Origin: Bin5 sp963662575
Lineage (GTDB): Bacteria > Chloroflexota > Anaerolineae > Caldilineales > Caldilineaceae
Assembly (NCBI GenBank): GCA_963662575.1
Contig: OY759723.1
Span: 5,270,001-5,334,000, forward strand
Direction: 5' to 3'
DNA length: 64,000 bases
Shown here: positions 44,689 through 53,121 of the stretch, in pieces
How positions within the stretch are numbered: position 1 is the stretch's first letter
Layout: each line of letters starts with the position of its first letter
Program-made: the position numbers and the translations under genes
Notes under the pieces: model-generated
What the model saw: the letters and a program-made list of their open reading frames with translations, nothing else
What the model was told of the DNA's origin: nothing
Databases searched by the model: none

Positions 44689-46317
44689 ATGCGAGTGGCT
44701 TGTGTTCTGATTACGCATTTGCGAGCGAAGGCGGAGATGAGGCGACAGGGCGAGGAGAGAGGGGAGACCTTTGACTCTACAGCTTCGGAGTCCCTCGTCT
44801 CTCAATCGGAGTCGCAAGAACCTTCTGCTCAGGCTTGTGCAGATGCGCAGGAGAGGCGGCCGGAAGAGCCTTCGGATCAGGCTTGTGCATGTGCGCAGAA
44901 GATGCCATTGCAGGAGCCCGCGACTTTGATTGTTGACCGTGGGGGAGGTGTGGGAGGGCCGCCGGTGGTGGTGGACTATTTTCCGGGCGCGGCGGGGGTG
45001 AAGGTGGGCATGACGCTGGAGCAGGCGGTGTCGTATCTGGCGGAGACGGTTGTGCTGAATGCGGATGAGCTGTATTACCGGCAGGTCTTCGGCGAGGTGA
45101 TCCGAGCGCTGCAGGGGGTGAGCGATCGGGTTGAAAGTGCGGAGCTGGGCACGGCTTACGTGCGTATTGACGGTCTGGAGGGGATGTATGGGGGCGAGGA
45201 GGGGGTCGTGCGGGCGCTGCTGGAGGCGGTGCCGGCGGACCTGACGGCGCGTATCGGGGTGGCGGATGCGAAGTTTCCGGCGTTTGTGGCGGCGCGCATG
45301 CGGGAGCCGGGGGTGTCCCACGCGCCGGAGGATGTGCGGGGGTTCCTGGCGCGGTATTCGGTCGAGCTGCTGCCGGTGGAGGCGGATGTGAAGAGTAAGC
45401 TGCACCGTTTCGGTCTGTACAGGATGGGGGAGGTGGCGGCGATGGAGGAGCATCTGATCGCGGCCCAGTTCGGACATGACGGCAGCCGGTTGTGGGCGCT
45501 GTGCAATGGGGTTGACGACAGTCCTGTCGTCGCGACGGCGTTCGAGGAGTCGATCGTTGAGGAGATCTCGCTGCCGTTCAACTCGACTTCGATCGAGCTG
45601 CTGCTGGTGGCGGTGGATACGCTGCTGCGGCGAGGGTATGCACGGCCTGAGCTGGGGGGCAGGGTTGTGGGGGCGGCGGCGCTGCAGGGCCGGGCGCGGG
45701 GGTGGCCGCCATGGACGTTGCCGGTGGCTTTCAAGGAGCCGGTGGGACGGTGGGAAGGGGCGGCGGCGCTGGTCCGGAACCGGATGGAGCTGGAGCCGCC
45801 GCAGATTCCGGTTGAGGATGTGACGCTGACGCTGTCGGATTTTCGCGGGGGGACGGGGATGCAGATGGGGCTGTTTGAGGATGTGAAGGAGACGGCGGGA
45901 CGGCGATTGATGGAGATGGAGAAGCGGTTGCAGGTGCGGATGAACGGCAATCACGTTCTGCACCGCATTGCGGAGGTGGCGCCGTGGCATCCTGCGCCGG
46001 AGATGCGGGCGATGCAGATCCCGATCGATCCGGAGAAGCGGGAGGATATCAGGCCGTTGCATGCGCCGGCGCGGGTGGAGGTACGGGAAGGGGCGGGGGG
46101 TGAGCCGGCGGAGGTGCAGCTTGGGCGGCGCTGGCGGCGGGTGGCGCGCGTGGCGGACCGGTGGACGTTTGATCTGTGGTGGCTGGCGCAGCCGATTACG
46201 CGTGCGTATTACCGGATTGGGTTGGCGGAGAATGGGCATGCGGGTGGGAACGGCGACGGGCAGGTGACGTTGTTTCGGGATGAGCGGGATGGGGGGTGGT
46301 ATCGACAGAATGGGTGA
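44689..46317 (+). CDS. imuB: ImuB-like Y-family polymerase homologue (mutagenesis accessory)
   Basis: Protein of 542 residues resembling ImuB, the catalytically inactive Y-family relative that recruits DnaE2 during SOS mutagenesis. Evidence: N-terminus 'MRVACVLITHL', palm-like 'VRIDGLEGMYGGE', 'ARIGVADAKFPAFVAARM' and 'SVELLPVEADVKSKLHRFGLYRMGEVAAM' (thumb/HhH region). The catalytic 'DxDxFF' is absent. The end 'DGQVTLFRDERDGGWYRQ' is the usual ImuB C-terminus, and QVTLF could also serve as a clamp-binding motif. Residues about 20-72 are an unusual low-complexity insertion containing two copies of a 12-residue repeat (EPSAQACADAQE / EPSDQACACAQK). GGAGGAAGG ribosome site; expression from the SOS promoter at 44618. 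No imuA is adjacent. Confidence 0.85.
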   Translation: MRVACVLITHLRAKAEMRRQGEERGETFDSTASESLVSQSESQEPSAQACADAQERRPEEPSDQACACAQKMPLQEPATLIVDRGGGVGGPPVVVDYFPGAAGVKVGMTLEQAVSYLAETVVLNADELYYRQVFGEVIRALQGVSDRVESAELGTAYVRIDGLEGMYGGEEGVVRALLEAVPADLTARIGVADAKFPAFVAARMREPGVSHAPEDVRGFLARYSVELLPVEADVKSKLHRFGLYRMGEVAAMEEHLIAAQFGHDGSRLWALCNGVDDSPVVATAFEESIVEEISLPFNSTSIELLLVAVDTLLRRGYARPELGGRVVGAAALQGRARGWPPWTLPVAFKEPVGRWEGAAALVRNRMELEPPQIPVEDVTLTLSDFRGGTGMQMGLFEDVKETAGRRLMEMEKRLQVRMNGNHVLHRIAEVAPWHPAPEMRAMQIPIDPEKREDIRPLHAPARVEVREGAGGEPAEVQLGRRWRRVARVADRWTFDLWWLAQPITRAYYRIGLAENGHAGGNGDGQVTLFRDERDGGWYRQNG

Positions 46318-46331
46318 ACTGCTTTTTGGAA

Positions 46332-46568
46332 CCGCGGAGGGGCGCGGGGAACGGCAACGGCAACACCCTTGTCCACGAAGGGCCGCTAAGGGCCACGAAG
46401 GACCACGAAGAACTGCAACTGCAACTCCTTTTTGTCCACGAAGGGCCGCTAAGGGCCACGAAGGACCACGAAGAACGGCAACTGCAACTTCTTTTTGTCC
46501 ACGAAGGGCCACGAAGAACATCTTAAAACCTTTTTGTTCGCGGAGAACATCTTAAGCCGGCGGAGGGC
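46332..46568 (+). repeat. CACGAAGG / GGCAACTGCAAC repeat array inside the imuB-dnaE2 operon
   Basis: At least three near-identical units of 'ccacgaagggccgctaagggccacgaaggaccacgaagaac-gcaactgcaact-ctttttgt', starting 15 bp after imuB. It forms most of the 470-bp gap between imuB and dnaE2. The rest of the gap contains the 46625-46695 repeat. Confidence 0.8.
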
Positions 46569-46624
46569 CACTACGGGCGGCGGCGGGACGGAGGGAGGGG
46601 ACCGGTGCGGCTGTGGTGAGGCCT

Positions 46625-46695
46625 GGTTTTGGAGGGGGGCGTTGCGGGGGCGCAGCCCCTGCACAAGGGAGGCCGCTTGCGGCCGACCGCCAAAA
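46625..46695 (+). repeat. GGTTTTGGAGGGGGGCG double-hairpin repeat, copy 1
   Basis: About 70 bp: GGTTTTGGAGGGGGGCGTTGCGGGGGCGCAGCCCCTGCACAAGGGAGGCCGCTTGCGGCC. It contains two short stems (GGGGGC/GCCCCT region and GGCCGC-TTGC-GGCC). Close copies are at 56053-56123 and 60911-60985. Confidence 0.85.
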
Positions 46696-46788
46696 AGCAG
46701 GGGATAGGGGAAAACTGCAGGGGATAGGGGCGAGAAGGCGCTGCATTAGAGGTTGAGTCAGGGACTGAGATTTGGGGGAGGTGGATTT

Positions 46789-49700
46789 ATGGAGAGGGGA
46801 TACGTTGAGCTGCGGGTGAAGAGCTTTTTTTCTTTTGGGGAGGGGGCGTCGCATCCGCATGAGCTGCTGGCGCAGGCGAAGGCGCAGGGGTATGGGACGC
46901 TGGCGCTGACGGACACGAATTTGTGCGGGGCGCTGGAGTTTGCGCGGCTGGCGAACAGTTTGGGGATGCGGGCGATCAGCGGCGGGACGTTGACGCTGAC
47001 GGACGGGTCGCGGGTGACGCTGCTGGCGAAGACGCGGCAGGGGTATTCGAATATTTCGCGTCTGTTTACGCTGGCGAATGCGGTGGACCGCAGGGAGCCG
47101 CGACTGGATCCGAGGCATCTGGCGGGGCATGCGGAGGGCACGGTGCTGCTGACGGGGGGGCATGACAGCTGTGTGGCGCGGCTGGCGCTGGCGGGGCGGC
47201 GGCAGGAGGCGGCGGCGCTGTTGCGGGATTATGCGGGGTGGTACGGCTCTGATTCGGTCTACGCGGCGCTGCAGCAGAATTTTCTGGAGGGGGACACGGT
47301 GCGGAACCGCAAGCTGGCGGGGGTAGCGGAGGAGGCGGGCGTGCGGCTGGTGGTGAGCAATGACGTGCATTACCACGCGGCGGAGCGGTACCGGCTGCAG
47401 AATGCGCTGGTGGCGATCCGGCTGAACACGACGGTCGACCAGGCGCTGCCGCATCTGCGGCCGAACGGGCATCTTTATCTGAAGCCGGCGGAGGAGATGG
47501 CGGGTCTTTTTGCGGAATACCCGGAGGCGGTGGCGAACACGGTGGAGATTGCGGAACGGTGCGCGTTCGATTTGGGCACGGACCTGGGGTATACGCTGCC
47601 GAAGCCGGCGTTGCCGGAGGGGTATACGGCTGAGGGGTATCTGCGGGAGCTGTGCTACGAGGCGGCGGTGCGGCGCTACGGCGCGGTGACAAGGCAGATC
47701 ACGGCGCGGCTGGAGGAGGAGTTCAGTCTGATCGGGCGGCACGGGCTGGCGGGTTTTCTGCTGCTGTACCGGGAGATCGTGCAGATCGCGCAGGAGATCA
47801 TGGAGGAGAGAGGAAGGCCTTCCGAGTTGGCGGGGCGGGAGCCGCCGGGGCGCGGGCGGGGGTCGTCGGTGGCGCTGTTGGTGGGGTATCTGATCGGGAT
47901 CAGCCATGTGGATCCGCTGAAGTGGAATCTGACGCTGGAGCGGTTTCTGTCGGCGGATATGACGGTGCTGCCGGACATCGACCTTGATTTTCCGCGGGCG
48001 CTGCGGGACGAGCTGATCGAGCGGGTGCACGAGCGGTTCGGGCCGGAATATGCGGTGCTGGCGGGGGCGATCGCGACGTACAAGATCAAGGGGGTGCTGC
48101 AGGATTTGGGCAAGGCGCTGGGGCTGCCGCAGGAGGAGCTGCGGCTGCTATCGAAGCAGATGCGGTCGCATGATGCGGGGCGCTTGCGGGAGGAGATGGA
48201 GCAGCTGCCGGCGTTCAGCCAGCGGGTGAATGCGTGCGGGTGGAGGGAGCTGATCGAGCTGGGGCCGCAGCTGATGGGGGCGCCGAAACTGTTGAGCCAG
48301 CATGTGGGGGGAATGATCCTGAGCAGCTCGCCGATTCCGGAGATGGTGCCGGTGCGGGCGGGGGCGATGGAGGGCCGGTTCATCATGGACTGGGACAAGG
48401 ACAGTGTGGCGGATGCGGGTTTTGCGAAGATCGATATTCTGTCGCTGCCGGTGCTGGACCAGCTGCAGGAGGCGCTGGATCTGGTGGAGGCGCGGGAGGG
48501 GAGGCGGCCGGACCTGAGCCGGATCGATCCGGAGGACGAGAAGGTGTACGACATGATCAATGCGGGGCTGTCGAAGGGGATCTTTCTGCTGCAGTCGCCG
48601 GCGCAGTTGAAGATGGGGCAGCGTCTGCTTTCGCGCAATCTGCTGGACCTGGCGTACCAGGTGGCGCTGATCCGGCCGGGGGTGGGGGTGCAGGGGAGCG
48701 CGGTGTCGCAGTTTGTGGAGAGGTACAGGCACGGGGCGGAGTGGGAGTATGATCATCCGCTGGAGGAGCGGGCGCTGGCGCGGGGGTACGGGGTGATCGT
48801 GTGGCAGGAGCAGGTGGTGCAGCTGATTACGGATGTGGCGGGGCTGACGGCGGCGCAGGCGGATGAGATCCGGCGGGCGTTTGCGCGGTCGAACAACGAG
48901 CATCTGATCGCGCTGCATTGGGAGCAGTTTCGGGAGGGGGCGCGGGGGCGGGGTGTTCCGGAGGAGACGGCGCGCACGATTTTTGCGAAGATCAACGGGC
49001 ATTACATGTTCCCGGAAAGCCATTCGCATGCGTTTGCGATCACGGCATTTCAGGCGGCGTGGCTGAAGTGTTATTACCCGCTGGAGTTTTTTGTGACGCT
49101 GATGAATAACCAGCCGATGGGTTTCTACCCGTTGGAGACGCTGAAGCAGGATGCGCGGCGGTTCGGGATCCCGTTTCGCAATCCGTGCGTGAACCGGAGC
49201 GAGGTGCGGTGCACGCCGGAAGAGGGGGCTGTGCGGATGGGGCTGGTGTTCACGAAGGATGTGGGGGAGGCGTGGGCGAGGCGGGTTGTGGAGGAGAGGG
49301 AGCGGAACGGCGAGTACATGAGCACAGACGACCTGGTGCGGCGGACGGGGATGACTGAGCAGGCGGTGCTGTCGCTGGCGATGGCGGGCGCTTTTGACGG
49401 GATCGCGAGCAACCGGCGGGAGGCGCTGTGGGATGCGGGTCTGACGGTGCGGTCTACGGGGAACGGGCAGCGGGCGCTGTCGTTAACGCGGACGGAGAGC
49501 GCGGCGGCGTTGACGGATTTTGATGCGCGTGAGCAGATGATCGGCGAGTACCAGGTGCTGGAGATCTATCCGAAGGGGCATTTGATGGAGTTTGTGCGGC
49601 CGACGCTGGCGGGGCACGTTCTGGCGTCGGTGGATGTGGAGAGGCTGGATGATGGGGCGGCGGTGACGGTGGCGGGCTGGCCGGTGGCGAGGCAGCATCC

Positions 49701-49929
49701 GCGCGGGCGGGATGGGACGGTGTTTGTGACGATCGAGGATGAGTTCGGCGATGTGCAGATTATTTTGTGGGGGGATGTGTTTGCGCGTTATAGCCGGGAG
49801 TTGGACAGCCAGGTGATCGAGGTGAATGGGACGATCTCGAAGTGGGACGGGACGACGAATGTGATCGTTACTTCGTTGCGGGCGATACGGGTGGGGGTGA
49901 AGATGCCGCGTGCGCACGATTGGCATTGA
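46789..49929 (+). CDS. dnaE2: Error-prone DNA polymerase III alpha subunit DnaE2
   Basis: C-family polymerase of 1046 residues from ATG 46789 (GGGGGAGGTGGATTT upstream; the frame opens 36 bp earlier at TTG 46753). The N-terminal PHP domain has 'LRVKSFFSF' where active PHP domains have L-H-x-H-S, and 'ALTDTN' instead of 'TDH', so exonuclease metal sites are lost, as is usual for DnaE2. Polymerase Asp residues are D396/D398 in 'PDIDLDFPRA' and D549 in 'FAKIDILSL'. Other blocks are 'GRGSSVALLVGYLIGISHVDP' and 'FPESHSHAFA'. The C-terminus has an OB-fold ('VTVAGWPVARQHP...FVTIEDEFGDVQIILW'). Probably cotranscribed with imuB under SOS control for damage-induced translesion synthesis. Confidence 0.95.
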   Translation: MERGYVELRVKSFFSFGEGASHPHELLAQAKAQGYGTLALTDTNLCGALEFARLANSLGMRAISGGTLTLTDGSRVTLLAKTRQGYSNISRLFTLANAVDRREPRLDPRHLAGHAEGTVLLTGGHDSCVARLALAGRRQEAAALLRDYAGWYGSDSVYAALQQNFLEGDTVRNRKLAGVAEEAGVRLVVSNDVHYHAAERYRLQNALVAIRLNTTVDQALPHLRPNGHLYLKPAEEMAGLFAEYPEAVANTVEIAERCAFDLGTDLGYTLPKPALPEGYTAEGYLRELCYEAAVRRYGAVTRQITARLEEEFSLIGRHGLAGFLLLYREIVQIAQEIMEERGRPSELAGREPPGRGRGSSVALLVGYLIGISHVDPLKWNLTLERFLSADMTVLPDIDLDFPRALRDELIERVHERFGPEYAVLAGAIATYKIKGVLQDLGKALGLPQEELRLLSKQMRSHDAGRLREEMEQLPAFSQRVNACGWRELIELGPQLMGAPKLLSQHVGGMILSSSPIPEMVPVRAGAMEGRFIMDWDKDSVADAGFAKIDILSLPVLDQLQEALDLVEAREGRRPDLSRIDPEDEKVYDMINAGLSKGIFLLQSPAQLKMGQRLLSRNLLDLAYQVALIRPGVGVQGSAVSQFVERYRHGAEWEYDHPLEERALARGYGVIVWQEQVVQLITDVAGLTAAQADEIRRAFARSNNEHLIALHWEQFREGARGRGVPEETARTIFAKINGHYMFPESHSHAFAITAFQAAWLKCYYPLEFFVTLMNNQPMGFYPLETLKQDARRFGIPFRNPCVNRSEVRCTPEEGAVRMGLVFTKDVGEAWARRVVEERERNGEYMSTDDLVRRTGMTEQAVLSLAMAGAFDGIASNRREALWDAGLTVRSTGNGQRALSLTRTESAAALTDFDAREQMIGEYQVLEIYPKGHLMEFVRPTLAGHVLASVDVERLDDGAAVTVAGWPVARQHPRGRDGTVFVTIEDEFGDVQIILWGDVFARYSRELDSQVIEVNGTISKWDGTTNVIVTSLRAIRVGVKMPRAHDWH

Positions 49930-50105
49930 GGAACGGCGGGGGGAAGGGCGGGGGGAAGGGGTTAGTAGACCCGCGTGCAAGAAATACTGAAAATCAGGGA
50001 TGGGCAAGATGGCTGGCGATAGGGCTGATGGCTGTTCAGAGGATATTTTATGCGTCGGTCAAAAGGGCAGAGCACGGAGCGAGATTAGTTCGAGGTGCAC
50101 GCTAC

Positions 50106-50306
50106 TTAATCGGCGTGCTCCGCAAGGAGTGCTCTTACGGATGGGACCAACTCGGTGGGAATATCCATTACTGTCTTTGTAGGATCATCGAATGCGGCTT
50201 CGTCTTCGGCGATGGCCTCTTCGTCGGTCTGGGATTCGCAATGTTGAATTAGGCGGCGGACACGTTCCGAGTCCCAGCCTGGAGGGTACTTGTTGGAGTC
50301 TTTCAT
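50106..50306 (-). CDS. Small partner protein of a putative two-gene (TA-like) module
   Basis: Protein of 66 residues, 'MKDSNKYPPGWDSERVRRLIQHCESQTDEEAIAEDEAAF...', ending 'DIPTELVPSVRALLAEH'. It resembles a recurrent small acidic protein (pattern P.GWD.ERV..V..HYE.Q.EEEAVAEDEAA) that I recall following a DUF4258-like gene. The ATG overlaps the TGA of the upstream degenerate gene (ATGA), and GGAGACGAAA precedes it. It is intact while its partner is broken. Antitoxin role is a guess from gene pairing. Confidence 0.6.
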   Translation of the reverse strand: MKDSNKYPPGWDSERVRRLIQHCESQTDEEAIAEDEAAFDDPTKTVMDIPTELVPSVRALLAEHAD

Positions 50307-50581
50307 TTTCGTCTCCTTCTCATACGCCTTCGATAGGCGGCAAGCTGTCTGCTTCTCAGTTCGTATGCAGTGATGATGAAGAACTCTTCCGGGTACGAGT
50401 GGGGGCGGGTAGATCACACGAATGTAGCGCCCTCTGTGCGTTCGTCCGATTGCAGTTCGTGACTGTCCCCGACCGCGTCTGTCCTCTCCCGGAAAAACAG
50501 TACGTCTTCGACTTCATTCTCTTCGACCCCATGGGCATAAATGTGAGGCTCATTTGTGTCAGGATCGATAAAGAACCGCAC
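50303..50581 (-). pseudogene. Frameshifted DUF4258-like partner gene
   Basis: Reading from GTG 50581 (GGAG six bases upstream): frame 1 gives 'VRFFIDPDTNEPHIYAHGVEENEVEDVLF' and runs to a stop after 'EGATFV'. A second frame continues 'RYIRVIYPPP', and a third gives 'EEFFIITAYELRSRQLAAYRRRMRRRRK', ending in TGA that overlaps the next ATG. These three pieces in order reconstruct one protein of the pattern 'RFFIDP.T..PHIY.HGV.E.EVE.VL...RYLRVIY.P......FVITAYEL...LAAYRRR'. Two frameshifts therefore inactivate it, unless they are assembly errors. Confidence 0.7.
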
Positions 50582-50732
50582 AGAGACTCCAAATATTCCT
50601 ATCACCGTTGGCAAGAATAGCACTAACCAAAAACATTAGCATACGTTTCCTTTCTCCTGGACGTTAATCATACAATCAGACCCACAATAGTTTTGGCACA
50701 TTTGTTCAGATTTGTCCAACGTCAGTTAACGG

Positions 50733-52160
50733 TCATGGGCCAGACTGGAAGTACTGGTCAATATCCTTGAAGAGCGCAGCAGTGTCGGATTCGAATTCGG
50801 GCCGAACCTTGTATTCTTCGTCAAGCAGGCCCCGGGTAGCCGAAAGCATTCTCTCTTTCTTGGTGTGAATGTCGTCAGCAGGGATCGTTCCAAACTGATA
50901 GACTGGAAACTCCGTTTGAAGAGCAGGAATCCGGCTAGACTCATTATTGTCAAAGACTGCAGCCACGCGCCTAAATCCAAGGTCACGAAAGATGCTCACG
51001 ACCTTCTCAATATTCGATGCACCCCCAGCACCCCAGCCGTAAAAGCGATCTTTCATCAGCGCAGCTCGCTCGCTATTCAACTCCCCCTTTCCTACTAACT
51101 GATCGATTACCTTCGAGTAATAGACAACGTCCTCCTGTCCTTCGAAGACAATCACGCCGTCCTCCTGGAAGAACGCTTCACGCGCATTAACACCAAGTAT
51201 GTGGGGATTATGACGGTCCTGCAGGAGACCCTTAAGTTTGTCCGCAGTCTTGCGAGAAAGTTCAGAGACCAGGCATTTTTCTCCATCTTTATGGATTCGG
51301 GCTATTCTTGCACCGATCATTATGTATTCGAAGTCGACGAAGTAAGGAGAATGCGTCGCCAACACAACCTGTCGGTCTTTGGCGAAGTCAGCAAGGAGTC
51401 GGGCGAGTCGGCGTTGGTAAGTGGGATGGAGCGAGAGTTCTGGCTCATCGATAACTATCAGGTCCCCTGGAGGGGAATCGTAGAGCGAATCAACTATGAA
51501 AAGGAGGCTGACGATTCCCTCTCCCAATCCATCGCTGGTATGATATTGGCCCTCCGATCCAACTTTCAAGTAGTGGTTACCCTCGTCGGTCTGGTCGATA
51601 GTCCAATCCGGTACAGGGTCCATCACTTTTCCAAAAGTCTCATTAAACTTTTCTCTATGCTGGAGAGCTGCGTATAGCCGGGATTTTGGGAATTCCTGTG
51701 TAGGTGCACTGCGCGTACGTGTTGCGCTGACTCTTGCCTGATAATCGTCGCGATCAGATGAAACCCAATCTCCAGTCTTGAAGTGCGGATTAAAGTATCT
51801 GCGAGATGGAAGCACGTAACATTGGAGATACGATCTGGGGCCCGAAGTCCATCGTGTCGACTGCGATAGATCAGTGGTATCCGGTTGAATTTTCAGGGTA
51901 GTCCCGCTTACGAACGTGACACGAATCCAGACACGGTCTCCCGCGGATTTGTTGCGCTGACCTTCAGTGAAACTAGGCAGGTTTAACGAGGGTGCCGAAA
52001 GGGCTTGAAACGATTCAATAATTGTGGATTTTCCACCGTTGTTTGGGCCTACGAGAATGGTTAATCCACTACCTGGCTCACCATTTGGTTGGGCGAAATT
52101 CAAAGTTTGTTCCTCTGCAAACCCTCTTAGACCCATTATGCTTAAGGAGGCTATTGACAT
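50733..52160 (-). CDS. OLD-family-like ATPase/nuclease (AAA plus TOPRIM)
   Basis: Protein of 475 residues. Walker A is GPNNGGKST (residues 38-46), a signature-like 'SDGLGEG' is near 210, Walker B/D-loop is 'LIVIDEPELSLHP' (234-246), followed by the switch His in 'VVLATHSPYF'. The C-terminal part has TOPRIM features: Glu in 'GVIVFEGQEDVVYY' (335-348) and Asp in 'RVAAVFDNNESS' (399-409). This order is that of OLD nucleases and of some phage-defence ATPases (Gabija GajA-like), but no UvrD-type helicase or reverse transcriptase is adjacent. ATG 52160 with CGGAG upstream. It is flanked by small TA-like modules. Defence role is inference. Confidence 0.8.
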   Translation of the reverse strand: MSIASLSIMGLRGFAEEQTLNFAQPNGEPGSGLTILVGPNNGGKSTIIESFQALSAPSLNLPSFTEGQRNKSAGDRVWIRVTFVSGTTLKIQPDTTDLSQSTRWTSGPRSYLQCYVLPSRRYFNPHFKTGDWVSSDRDDYQARVSATRTRSAPTQEFPKSRLYAALQHREKFNETFGKVMDPVPDWTIDQTDEGNHYLKVGSEGQYHTSDGLGEGIVSLLFIVDSLYDSPPGDLIVIDEPELSLHPTYQRRLARLLADFAKDRQVVLATHSPYFVDFEYIMIGARIARIHKDGEKCLVSELSRKTADKLKGLLQDRHNPHILGVNAREAFFQEDGVIVFEGQEDVVYYSKVIDQLVGKGELNSERAALMKDRFYGWGAGGASNIEKVVSIFRDLGFRRVAAVFDNNESSRIPALQTEFPVYQFGTIPADDIHTKKERMLSATRGLLDEEYKVRPEFESDTAALFKDIDQYFQSGP

Positions 52161-52807
52161 ATGTTAACTCCGAATTGTGGCATCCTACAATCAGGCTACA
52201 GGTTTTCCAAAGTCATTCTCATCGTACCATAATACAAAACCAGATCTTGAAAGAAACAGTCCATCAAAGTAAGTCTCAGATGACAACTAAAACTCTTTGA
52301 GTATGGAATCTCAAGAGAGGACACATGAGCCTTCCAAGGGAAATGATTTGTATTCAGAACGAATTGAAGTGTTTTTGATGGGGGGAAGACGGCTTGCTGA
52401 AGCAGGATCGGCGGGATTATTGGGGATTTTCAGGATAGCTGGGATGGTTTGGGAGTTGATGGAGATATCCAAGATGAGCACGAAGTTACACCAAGAGGGA
52501 TAGGCAGGGTGATGCAGAGGCGACGAACAGTGGGCCGGCCTGTTACTACGGGCGCACTCGCCTCAACACGGCCTACTTCCACACAGTGAGAGTGGTGTAC
52601 AGGAGTTTGGATAGGACGGCGAAGCGGTGGAAGGGGAGATTCAGTAGACGAGGCGAACACTGAGGCTGATCACAGAGGAGCCCAGGAGTGTGGATAACGT
52701 TTTCCACCTGCGGTTCATGGTGCCGCTATGCGAGTTGGCGAGGGAGAAAGGAAAGCAGAAGTCCAGTCCACGCACTGCCACCTCCACTCCGGCCCGGCAC
52801 CAGAAGA
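52161..52807. other. Intergenic region with repeat remnant
   Basis: About 650 bp without a supported gene. Near 52390-52445 it carries 'ctgaagcaggatcggcgggattattggggattttcaggat', a shortened relative of the 41685-42068 repeat. The open frame at 52297-52503 reads through that repeat and is not considered a gene. Confidence 0.5.
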
Positions 52808-52836
52808 ATGTGATTGCAACGCAATTATGTCATAAT
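52808..52836 (+). promoter_or_regulatory. Promoter with operator for TA module 2
   Basis: -35-like ATGTGA (52808-52813), 17-bp spacer, -10-like CATAAT (52831-52836). TGATTGC-AAC-GCAATTA (52811-52827, one mismatch) overlaps the -35 and spacer, as in TA module 1 (1774-1802). Confidence 0.7.
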
Positions 52837-52864
52837 GGCGTGACATAGTAAATGGAGATTTTCC

Positions 52865-53110
52865 ATGGCCAGCATCACCGTGCGTAACCTCGAAGAAGGG
52901 CTGAAGCGCCGGCTGCGCATAAGGGCAGCTGAGAACGGTCGTTCCATGGAGGAGGAAGCCCGAGACATCCTGAGAACTGCACTCTATCACAAGCCTCCAG
53001 CCCGGAAGGATCTGGCGAGTGCCATTCGTGCCAGATTTGCACCTCTAGGCGGGGTCGAGCTGGACATTCCTCCACGTTCACCCATGCGAAAACCGCCTCG
53101 ATTCGAATGA
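52865..53110 (+). CDS. FitA-like ribbon-helix-helix antitoxin (module 2)
   Basis: Antitoxin of 81 residues, clear paralogue of the 1832-2101 product. The N-terminal RHH 'MASITVRNLEEGLKRRLRIRAAE' and 'RSMEEEARDILRTAL' are nearly identical, and the C-terminal 'LGGVELDIPPRSPMRKPPRF' matches the toxin-wrapping tail. The linker between differs. GGAGATTTTCC precedes the ATG. Here the toxin gene starts 11 bp after the stop, whereas in module 1 the genes overlap. Confidence 0.92.
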   Translation: MASITVRNLEEGLKRRLRIRAAENGRSMEEEARDILRTALYHKPPARKDLASAIRARFAPLGGVELDIPPRSPMRKPPRFE

Positions 53111-53121
53111 CGTGACTGAGA

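Noticed and set aside
44383..46521. Open frame of 712 codons on the minus strand opposite imuB
   Set aside because: Arg/Pro/His-rich translation created by the G-ending codons of imuB and the flanking CACGAAGG arrays; no domain or ribosome site.
42840..46568. CACGAAGG arrays as a possible CRISPR
   Set aside because: Units are contiguous and lack unique spacers of constant length; no cas gene is present.
46552..48030. Open frame of 492 codons on the minus strand opposite dnaE2
   Set aside because: Shadow of dnaE2 with Arg/Pro/Gln-rich composition; no start signal.
50733..52160. Complete Gabija system
   Set aside because: The ATPase/TOPRIM protein is GajA-like in outline, but no GajB (UvrD-type helicase) is adjacent.
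52297..52503. 68-codon open frame after the OLD-like gene
   Set aside because: Reads through a repeat remnant; no homologous pattern.
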